Source: CAVWTN01 sp963757945
GTDB lineage: Bacteria; Vulcanimicrobiota; Vulcanimicrobiia; Vulcanimicrobiales; Vulcanimicrobiaceae
Length of the DNA stretch: 64,000 bases
Direction of reading: 5' to 3'
NCBI GenBank assembly: GCA_963757945.1
Contig: CAVWTN010000002.1
Span: 2,418,001-2,482,000, forward strand
This document shows, piece after piece, positions 57,748 through 64,000 of this stretch. The translations under genes and the position numbers were made by a program. Under the pieces are notes generated by a model. The model saw only the letters and a program-made list of their open reading frames with translations, made no database searches and was not told the DNA's origin. Numbering within the stretch: position 1 is the first letter of the stretch; each line of letters starts with the position of its first letter.

Positions 57748-58563
57748 ATGCGGGGCCCCGTAACCTATACGCTCGTCGCGTTGAACGTCGCGGCCTACCT
57801 TTGGGTCGCGCTGACGGGGAATTTCTCCGATACCACATCGTTGATCGCGCACGGCGCGCTCTACGGTCCGCTCGTCCTGCAGGGCGAGTATTGGCGCATC
57901 GTCACCTCCGCGTTCTTGCACGGCGGGCTGTTGCACATCGCGCTCAACATGTTCGCCTTGGTGCAAGTGGGCACGTACCTTGAAGCGCTCGTCGGCTCGC
58001 CGCGAATGCTCGCGGTCTACGCGATCGCGACCGTCGGCTCCGGGATCGCCGTCGTCCTGTTCTCGCCCAACGACGTGACGGTCGGCGCGAGCGGCGCGAT
58101 TTTCGGCATCTTCGGTGCGCTCGTCGCGGTCGGGCTGCGACTGGGCCCCGCCGGACGCGGGCTCGTCGCGCAGACGCTCCCGATCGTCGGGCTGAACCTC
58201 GCGTTCGGTTTTAGCATGTCGAACGTCTCGAACGCCGGCCACGTCGGCGGCCTCGTCAGCGGCTTCCTCGCGGGCTTGGCGATCTTCATGACGCAGCGCC
58301 GGCCCGACCGGGCGCGCGAAGAACTCGCCGCGCAAGCGGCGCTCGGAACGGAACCCGAGAGCGCAGCCGCGCGCGAGGGCGAGCCGCCCTTCGAAGCCGA
58401 GCGCGAAGCTCCGTTCGAGGACGAGCCCGGCGAAAAGCCGTCCGAAGAGCCCGCAGATCCACCGCCCGAGGAGCCCGGAGCACCGGCCCCCGAATACGAG
58501 CCGCGCTGGACCGTCTTCGATGAAGGGCCCGGCGGGCGCCCGCGGACGCAGCCCAACCGTTGA
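57748..58563 (+). CDS. Rhomboid-family intramembrane serine protease
   Basis: Membrane protease of 271 residues, six helices in the first 190. EYWRIVTSAFLHGGLLHIALNMFAL carries the H-x-x-x-N, VGASGAIFGIFGAL the catalytic Ser, and SNAGHVGGLVSGFLAG the catalytic His. The last 75 residues are a Glu/Pro-rich acidic cytoplasmic tail. The stop overlaps the start of the helicase gene. Confidence 0.93.
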   Translation: MRGPVTYTLVALNVAAYLWVALTGNFSDTTSLIAHGALYGPLVLQGEYWRIVTSAFLHGGLLHIALNMFALVQVGTYLEALVGSPRMLAVYAIATVGSGIAVVLFSPNDVTVGASGAIFGIFGALVAVGLRLGPAGRGLVAQTLPIVGLNLAFGFSMSNVSNAGHVGGLVSGFLAGLAIFMTQRRPDRAREELAAQAALGTEPESAAAREGEPPFEAEREAPFEDEPGEKPSEEPADPPPEEPGAPAPEYEPRWTVFDEGPGGRPRTQPNR

Positions 58564-60461
58564 GCGCGCCGCACGTCGCCTCGATCGAGGATCTCTTCGC
58601 TCCGCACGGCCCCGTCGCGCGCGCGCTGCCGGGATTCGAGGCGCGTCCCGGCCAGATTCACATGGCGCAAACGATCGAGCGCGGCTTCCTCGAAGGGATG
58701 CACACGATCGTCGAAGCGGGAACGGGCGTCGGGAAGTCCCTCGCGTACCTGATCCCCGCGCTGCGCAGCGGCAAGAAAGTGGTCGTCTCGACGGGCACGA
58801 TCGCCCTGCAGGAACAGCTCGTCCGCAAAGACATTCCGCTCGTCGTCGAAGCGCTCGGGCGGCCGATCCGCGTCGAGTTGCTCAAAGGGCGCTCGAACTA
58901 TCTGTGCCGCGCCAAGCTCGACCGGATGCGCGCCGAGCGTTTGATCGCGCAGAGCGCGTCGATGGAGCGGCTCTGGGCTTGGGGCGAGCGCACGGCGACC
59001 GGCGATCGCGCGGAGCTGCCGTTCGTGCCGCCCGCGCTCGAATGGGAAGCGCTCGATGCGGACGGCGACGATTGCGTCGGCGAGTTCTGCGAGCGCTTTC
59101 GCGATTGCCATTTCTTCGAGCGTCGCGACGCGGCGCGCTACGCCGATCTGCTCGTCGTCAATCACGCGCTGTTCTTTCTCGATCTGGCCGGCGGAGGCAC
59201 GCTCTTGCCCCCCTACGATTTTGCGATCCTCGACGAAGCGCATCAATGCGAGCAATGGGCGACCGCGGCGCTGACCGCGACGCTCTCGCAAGGGTCGGTC
59301 AATCGCCTGATGCGCCGGGTGCACCGCAACTATGCGTTGCCGGCGGCGTACGACGCGCAGATCGACGAGGCGTTGCGCGGCTTGACGGCGACGCTCGCTC
59401 GGGTGCAGGGCGAGCGATATCCGCTCGCGGCGAACGAATTGGCCGGCGATGCGCTCGACGTGTTGCAGACGGCGTTCTATCGGCTCGAGAATTGGCTGAA
59501 CGCGAACTGGCAAGCCGCGCTCAAACGCCCGCCGGATAATGTCGCGGAGGCCGAGCGCAGGCGCGATCTGGCGATGCGCGGGATCCTCGCGCACATCGCA
59601 ACGATCGAACGTACCGCGCGCGGCGGCGAGGAGACGATCAGCTGGGTCGAGCGGACCGAAGACGAGGGCCGCTACGAAATCAACGCCGCGCCGTTCGACG
59701 TCGCGGAATTCTTGGCGGCGACGCTCTTTGCGCGCACGCAGAGCGTCGTGTTGACGAGCGCGACGATCGCGAACGGCGGATCGTTCGATTTCTTGCGGCG
59801 CTCGCTCGGCATCGAGGAAGCCCAAGAGTACGTGGCACCCTCGCCGTTCGACTTCGAGCGGCAAGCGAGCCTGTACCTCGCGTCGCGCGCGTGCAATCCG
59901 AAGGCTGCGGATTTTCCCTCGCGCGTCGCGCCGCTGATCGAGGAGATCCTCGATCGGACGAAAGGGCGTGCCTTCGTCTTGTTCACGTCGTACGCGCGCT
60001 TGCACGAAGTGTACGCGCTCGTGCGCGAGCGCATCGCCTTTCCGGTGAAGCTGCAAGGCGATTTGCCTCGACATCGCATGCTCGCCTGGTTCCGGTCGAC
60101 GCCGAATGCGGTCTTGTTTGCGACGGGGACGTTTTGGGAGGGGATCGACGTCGCCGGCGATCAGCTCTCGTGCGTGATCATCGACCGGCTGCCGTTCCCC
60201 TCGCCCGGCGATCCGCTCGTCGCCGCCAAGCTCGCGGCGATCGAGGCCGGCGGCCGGTCGAGCTTCCAGGAGTACATGATCCCCTCGGCCATCGTCCGTC
60301 TCAAGCAGGGCTTCGGGCGTTTGATCCGCTCGAAGTCGGACCGCGGCCTCGTGGCGATCCTCGACGGGCGTGCGGGTTCGACCGGCTACGGCCGCACGAT
60401 CGTCGACGCGCTGCCGCCGGCCAGGCGTGTCAGCGACCTCGCCGCACTCGAAGGCTGGTGA
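58560..60461 (+). CDS. dinG: DinG/XPD-like ATP-dependent DNA helicase
   Basis: Superfamily 2 Fe-S helicase of 633 residues. Motif I EAGTGVGKSLAYLIP, then Ia VVSTGTIALQEQL. Four cysteines expected to bind a [4Fe-4S] cluster: C in NYLCRAKL, then CVGEFCERFRDC. Motif II ILDEAHQ (DEAH). C-terminal helicase half with VVLTSATIANGGSFDFL, FVLFTSYARLHEVY, FATGTFWEGIDVAGDQL and LKQGFGRLIRSKSDRG. It unwinds 5'-3' in repair or R-loop removal. TTG start overlapping the rhomboid stop. Confidence 0.92.
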   Translation: MSAPHVASIEDLFAPHGPVARALPGFEARPGQIHMAQTIERGFLEGMHTIVEAGTGVGKSLAYLIPALRSGKKVVVSTGTIALQEQLVRKDIPLVVEALGRPIRVELLKGRSNYLCRAKLDRMRAERLIAQSASMERLWAWGERTATGDRAELPFVPPALEWEALDADGDDCVGEFCERFRDCHFFERRDAARYADLLVVNHALFFLDLAGGGTLLPPYDFAILDEAHQCEQWATAALTATLSQGSVNRLMRRVHRNYALPAAYDAQIDEALRGLTATLARVQGERYPLAANELAGDALDVLQTAFYRLENWLNANWQAALKRPPDNVAEAERRRDLAMRGILAHIATIERTARGGEETISWVERTEDEGRYEINAAPFDVAEFLAATLFARTQSVVLTSATIANGGSFDFLRRSLGIEEAQEYVAPSPFDFERQASLYLASRACNPKAADFPSRVAPLIEEILDRTKGRAFVLFTSYARLHEVYALVRERIAFPVKLQGDLPRHRMLAWFRSTPNAVLFATGTFWEGIDVAGDQLSCVIIDRLPFPSPGDPLVAAKLAAIEAGGRSSFQEYMIPSAIVRLKQGFGRLIRSKSDRGLVAILDGRAGSTGYGRTIVDALPPARRVSDLAALEGW

Positions 60462-60619
60462 GCTTCGGTCCTAATGACCGGGCTCACACGTGCGGGCGCA
60501 GCTGCCGGGATGAGGCTGCCGCGGGAGTTGGCGGCGCGCTCTCCGTGTAAGTATCAACTACGAATCCACCGATGATCTACCCATGGAATTGGGCCTAAGC
60601 TCGCTTCAGGAGGAAGCCC

Positions 60620-61297
60620 GTGCAGGACCGCTGGTGCGATCCAATCGATCTCGGCGCGTACGTGACGCCCTCTCGCGGCTGCACCGTGGCGGTCGCGCGG
60701 ATCCTTCCGTTCGACGAGATCGACCGTCTCAGCGGCGAACTCGTCGAGCAGTTGGGCCGCGGCTATCCTCTGACGGAACGGCACTCGCGGGACGTCGCCG
60801 AACTTTGCGCCGCGATCGCCGGAGCGCTGATGCTTTCTCGCGACCGCGTCATTCACGTTGCGCGCTGCGGCCTGGTTCACGATATCGGCAAAGTCGTGAT
60901 CCCCAAAGAGATCATCGCGGCTCCTCGCGCGCTGACGCCCGAGGAATGGACGATCGTCAAATCGCATTGCATCGCCGGTGATACGATCTTGCGCGCGATC
61001 CCGACGCTGCGTTCGCTCGCACCGGCCGCGCGCTCCCATCACGAGCGCGTCGACGGCACGGGCTACCCCGACGGCTTGACGGGGGCCGAGATCGATCTTC
61101 CGACGCGCATCGTCGCCGTCGCAGACGCGTTCGACGCGATGACCGGCAAACGCAGCTATCGCCGTTCCGTCACGGTGAATGAAGCGCTCGCCGAGTTGCA
61201 GCGCGTCGCCGGGACTCAGTTCGATGCGGTCGTCGTCGATGCGCTCGCGCGCGTCGTCGCAGGCGGCCGAATACCGCCCGCGACGGAACGCGCGTAA
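60620..61297 (+). CDS. HD-GYP domain protein (c-di-GMP phosphodiesterase-type)
   Basis: Protein of 225 residues consisting almost only of an HD-GYP domain. HSRDVAELCAAIAGAL, CGLVHDIGKVVIPKEII with the HD pair, SHHERVDGTGYPDGLTG with the GYP variant, and IVAVADAFDAMTGKRSYR. No sensor domain is attached. The GTG has AGGAGG six bases upstream. Convergent with acsA across three bases. It likely hydrolyses cyclic di-GMP. Confidence 0.92.
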   Translation: MQDRWCDPIDLGAYVTPSRGCTVAVARILPFDEIDRLSGELVEQLGRGYPLTERHSRDVAELCAAIAGALMLSRDRVIHVARCGLVHDIGKVVIPKEIIAAPRALTPEEWTIVKSHCIAGDTILRAIPTLRSLAPAARSHHERVDGTGYPDGLTGAEIDLPTRIVAVADAFDAMTGKRSYRRSVTVNEALAELQRVAGTQFDAVVVDALARVVAGGRIPPATERA

Positions 61298-61300
61298 GGC

Positions 61301-63271
61301 CTACTCTTCCCGGGTCGACTCCGCTTTGGCGCGGTTTTGAAGTTCGGCGACGACGCTCGAATCGGCGAGCGTCGTGGTGTCGCCGAGCGTGCGCCCTTCC
61401 GAGATGTCACGCAACAGGCGGCGCATGATCTTGCCGCTGCGCGTTTTCGGAAGTTCGTGCGTGAACGTGAGAAATTTCGGCGTCACGAACTTCCCGAGTT
61501 TGGTTGCGACGTGCGCGCGCAGTTCGTCGGCGAGATCGGGCGTTCCGGGAACTCCTCCGCGCAGACTGACGAAGCAGCAGATCGCTTGACCCGTCACGTC
61601 GTCGTTCTTGCCGACGACGGCAGCTTCCGCGACGGTCGGGTGGTCGACGAGCGCGCTCTCGACCTCCGTCGTGGAGATGCGATGCCCGCTGACGTTCATC
61701 ACGTCGTCGATGCGGCCCATGAACCAGAAGTCGCCGTCCTCGTCGCGCCGGCAACCGTCGCCGGCAAGATACATGTGGTCGAAGCGCGACCAATACGTCT
61801 TCCAGTAGCGCGAATCATCGCCCCAGATGCCGCGCAACATCGCGGGCCACGGGCGCCGGATGACGATGTATCCGCCGCCGACGGGGACGGTGTGACCGCG
61901 CTCGTCGACGATGTCGGCCAAGATCCCCGGGAAGGGTTTCGTCGCGCTGCCGGGTTTCGTCTCGGTGATGCCGGGCAGCGGCGTGATCATGATCGAGCCC
62001 GTCTCGGTCTGCCACCAGGTATCCACGACGGGGCATCTACCTTGCCCGACGACGTCGTGATACCACATCCAGGCTTCCGGGTTGATGGGCTCGCCGACCG
62101 AACCCAACAGCCGCAACGATGAGACGTCGTGCTTTTCGACGTACTCTTTGCCCCATTTCATGAACGTGCGGATCGCGGTCGGCGCGGTGTAGAGGATCGT
62201 CGCCTTGTAGCGCGCGACGATCTCCCAGAAGCGGTCCTTGTCGGGGAAGTCCGGCGTGCCTTCATAAAGGACGGACGTCGCGCCGTTACAGAGCGGACCG
62301 TAGACGATGTAGGAGTGTCCGGTCACCCAGCCGATGTCCGCGGTCGACCAAAAGATGTCGTCGTCTTTCAAATCGAAGACGAGTTTGTGCGTCGCGGTCA
62401 CGCCCGTCAGATAGCCGCCCGTCGTGTGCTTGATGCCCTTGGGGCTGGCCGTCGTGCCGCTGGTGTAGAGCAGGAAGAGCAGGTCTTCGGCGCCCATCGC
62501 TTCGGGCTCGCAGGTGACCGGCTGGTCCGCGATCACATCTTCCCAGAACAGGTCGCGCCCCGCCAGCATGTCGACGTGATCTCCGACGCGTTTGGTGACG
62601 ATGCAGTGGCGCAACGAGGGCGTGTGGACCATCGCCATGTCGCAGTTCGCTTTGAGCGGAACTTTCTTGCCGCGCCGCCAGCCCTGATCGGCGGTGATCA
62701 GCGCGACGCACGACGCGTCCTTGACGCGATCGACGATCGCATCGGGTGAGAAGCCGCCGAAGATCACCGAATGGGCGGCGCCGATGCGCGCGCACGCGAG
62801 CATCGCGACGGGCAGTTCCGGAATCATCGGAAGATAGATCGCGACCCGGTCGCCCTTCTTGATCCCGAGCTTGCGCAACCCGTTCGCGAAGCGGCAGACG
62901 TCGTCGAGCAGTTGCTGGTACGTGATCGTCCAGCGATCGCCCGGTTCGCCTTCGAAATAGAACGCGATGCGGTCGCCCTTGCCCGCGCGGACGTGCCGGT
63001 CTAGCGCATTGACGGACGCGTTGAGCTTGCCGTCGGCGAACCACTTCGCAAAGGGCTCGTTCCACTCGAGGACCGTTGTAAACGGCTCGATCCACTCGAG
63101 CTGTCGGGCCCAACCGGCCCAAAATGCTTCGTAATCGCGCTCCGCCTCTTCATAGATTCCGGGCTGCGCGTTGGCCTTCGCGGCAAAGTCGGGAGGTGGC
63201 GAGAAGTGGCGAATCTCGCTAAAAAGGGCTTCGATCGTCTCGGTGGAGTCGGCTTGCTCGTTCGGTGTCAT
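61301..63271 (-). CDS. acsA: Acetyl-CoA synthetase
   Basis: AMP-forming acetate:CoA ligase of 656 residues. FLLYTSGTTASPKGIKHTTGGY is the P-loop-like A3 block; WWQTETGSIM (A5), YLAGDGCRRDEDGDFWFMGR (A7/A8), and KTRSGKIMRRLLR with the acetyl-regulated lysine (A10). Near the N-terminus FWAGWARQLEWIEPF is typical of Acs. Length is standard. Divergent from hrcA over about 200 bp. Confidence 0.97.
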   Translation of the reverse strand: MTPNEQADSTETIEALFSEIRHFSPPPDFAAKANAQPGIYEEAERDYEAFWAGWARQLEWIEPFTTVLEWNEPFAKWFADGKLNASVNALDRHVRAGKGDRIAFYFEGEPGDRWTITYQQLLDDVCRFANGLRKLGIKKGDRVAIYLPMIPELPVAMLACARIGAAHSVIFGGFSPDAIVDRVKDASCVALITADQGWRRGKKVPLKANCDMAMVHTPSLRHCIVTKRVGDHVDMLAGRDLFWEDVIADQPVTCEPEAMGAEDLLFLLYTSGTTASPKGIKHTTGGYLTGVTATHKLVFDLKDDDIFWSTADIGWVTGHSYIVYGPLCNGATSVLYEGTPDFPDKDRFWEIVARYKATILYTAPTAIRTFMKWGKEYVEKHDVSSLRLLGSVGEPINPEAWMWYHDVVGQGRCPVVDTWWQTETGSIMITPLPGITETKPGSATKPFPGILADIVDERGHTVPVGGGYIVIRRPWPAMLRGIWGDDSRYWKTYWSRFDHMYLAGDGCRRDEDGDFWFMGRIDDVMNVSGHRISTTEVESALVDHPTVAEAAVVGKNDDVTGQAICCFVSLRGGVPGTPDLADELRAHVATKLGKFVTPKFLTFTHELPKTRSGKIMRRLLRDISEGRTLGDTTTLADSSVVAELQNRAKAESTREE

Positions 63272-63395
63272 GGGGGGGATTTGTTATTTGCGCCGAGCTT
63301 TCCACCTCCCGAAAATGGGGTACGTTCTGCGAACACAAAACCCATATAAGTGGGTGCCGGAGGGAGCGGCCGGACCGGCGGCGGCGAAAGGAAAC

Positions 63396-63424
63396 TTGAC
63401 CGACTCAGTGGGGTCTGATAAGCT
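63396..63424 (+). promoter_or_regulatory. Sigma-70-type promoter of hrcA
   Basis: TTGACC (63396-63401) and TAAGCT (63419-63424) with a 17-bp spacer. The predicted start site falls about 63431, a few bases before the CIRCE-like operator, the usual geometry for HrcA repression. Confidence 0.65.
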
Positions 63425-63433
63425 CGCTCCAAT

Positions 63434-63460
63434 CTAGCAGTCCGTTCTGTTGACTGCTAA
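63434..63460 (+). promoter_or_regulatory. CIRCE-like operator of hrcA
   Basis: Arms CTAGCAGTC (63434-63442) and GACTGCTAA (63452-63460) are separated by exactly nine bases. The consensus CIRCE is TTAGCACTC-N9-GAGTGCTAA; the inner C/G of each arm is swapped symmetrically here, keeping the dyad. It lies between promoter and hrcA ATG, so HrcA should repress its own operon. Confidence 0.85.
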
Positions 63461-63473
63461 AATTCGGATATCG

Positions 63474-64000
63474 ATGAACAGCGGGAAACCCGAACTCGAC
63501 AAGCGGAAGGCTTTCATCCTGGCGACCGTCGTTTACGAGTATATCGCGACGGCGGAGCCGGTTGGATCGAACACGCTCACTCAGAAGTACAGCCTGGGCG
63601 TTAGTTCGGCCACGATCCGCAACGAGATGGCGGAGTTGGAGGCGGAGGGCTACCTCGTGCAGCCCCACGTTTCCGCGGGCCGGATCCCCTCCGATGCCGG
63701 CTATCGCGTGTACGTCGACCAGTTGATGCGCCCCGAGACGCTCGCCGCCGACGAGCAGCGCCGCATCCAGGAAGAGTTCAGGGCGGTCAGTCGCGAGCTC
63801 GAGTCGGTTATCGAGAGGACCACGCGGTTGCTCGGGCAGCTTTCCCGGAACGTCGCGTTCATGGTGGCTCCGCGTCGCGATACGCAGACCTTCCGCCACA
63901 TCCAGCTCATCTGGATGTCGGACCGGACGGTCCTTGCCGTCATCGTCACCTCGCTCGGCGTCGCGACCCAGCGCGTCCTCGAACTCGCGACCCCCGTCAG
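63474..64000 (+). CDS. hrcA: Heat-inducible repressor HrcA (partial, runs off the window)
   Basis: First 175 codons of HrcA. N-terminal winged helix: LDKRKAFILATVVYEYIATAEPVGSNTLTQKYSLGVSSATIRNEMAELEAEGYLVQPHVSAGRIPS, a textbook HrcA start. The middle domain has begun (RNVAFMVAPRR, IQLIWMSDRTVLAVIVTSLG). HrcA represses heat-shock genes at CIRCE sites and needs GroEL to stay active. The normal length is about 340, so roughly half is missing because the window ends; grpE-dnaK probably follow. Confidence 0.95.
   Translation, partial: MNSGKPELDKRKAFILATVVYEYIATAEPVGSNTLTQKYSLGVSSATIRNEMAELEAEGYLVQPHVSAGRIPSDAGYRVYVDQLMRPETLAADEQRRIQEEFRAVSRELESVIERTTRLLGQLSRNVAFMVAPRRDTQTFRHIQLIWMSDRTVLAVIVTSLGVATQRVLELATPV

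Overview
The window is a 64 kb stretch of high-GC bacterial chromosome with very dense coding and many stop/start overlaps. It reads as core genome with accessory operons between housekeeping blocks. There is no phage, CRISPR array, rRNA or intact transposase. The gene set (rimP-nusA-ylxR-infB-rbfA-DHH-truB-ribF, hrcA with a CIRCE-like operator, 7Fe ferredoxin, MenA-like UbiA enzyme, Att/Lol-type exporter) suggests a deep-branching, probably diderm phylum. Candidatus Eremiobacterota (WPS-2) or a neighbour is my guess, at low to moderate confidence; no marker in the window settles it.

Layout. 0-7 kb: a duplicated-domain secreted protein, a GNAT enzyme, a small secreted protein, and a minus-strand operon glycosyltransferase > SPASM radical SAM > sugar epimerase > GNAT > nitrilase. 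7-11 kb: a fused TRAP transporter behind a CoA-transferase. 11-17 kb: tlyA-nadK-recN-glycosyltransferase as one overlapping unit, then pyruvate kinase convergent to it. 17-27 kb: the translation operon rimP-nusA-ylxR-infB-rbfA-nrnA/DHH-truB-ribF-tlpA, interrupted between infB and rbfA by a nested palindromic element, then a hexapeptide acyltransferase. 27-29 kb: an unusual AAA+ Clp-like unfoldase with a zinc-ribbon and membrane anchor. 29-38 kb: ferredoxin, then seven fully overlapping genes: methyltransferase, FAD oxidoreductase, SRPBCC cyclase-like protein, ketosynthase, ABC ATPase, double-FtsX permease and AttH/CrtC-like lipocalin. 38-43 kb: small proteins, NifU-like protein, MenA-like prenyltransferase, IclR regulator and hydroxyacid-oxoacid transhydrogenase.

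43-54 kb is a phosphate regulon: Ppx/GppA-HD, PhoB/PhoR-like pair, a TTAA-repeat Pho-box-like site, then pstS-pstC-pstA-pstB-pstB, flanked by two paralogous acyltransferases. 54-64 kb: small proteins, initiator tRNA with terminator, ArsR-ArsN-like pair, adenosine deaminase-like enzyme, DtxR/MntR regulator, rhomboid protease, DinG-like helicase, HD-GYP protein, acetyl-CoA synthetase, and the start of hrcA with promoter and CIRCE-like operator.

Most notable points: the overlapping ketosynthase/tailoring/Att-export operon (about 29.7-37.75 kb); the membrane-anchored Clp-like ATPase that has lost the ClpP-docking loop; three genes whose conserved N-termini lie in frames without ATG/GTG/TTG; the nested palindrome inside the infB operon; a paralogous pair of tiny secreted proteins; and several real genes under 60 codons.
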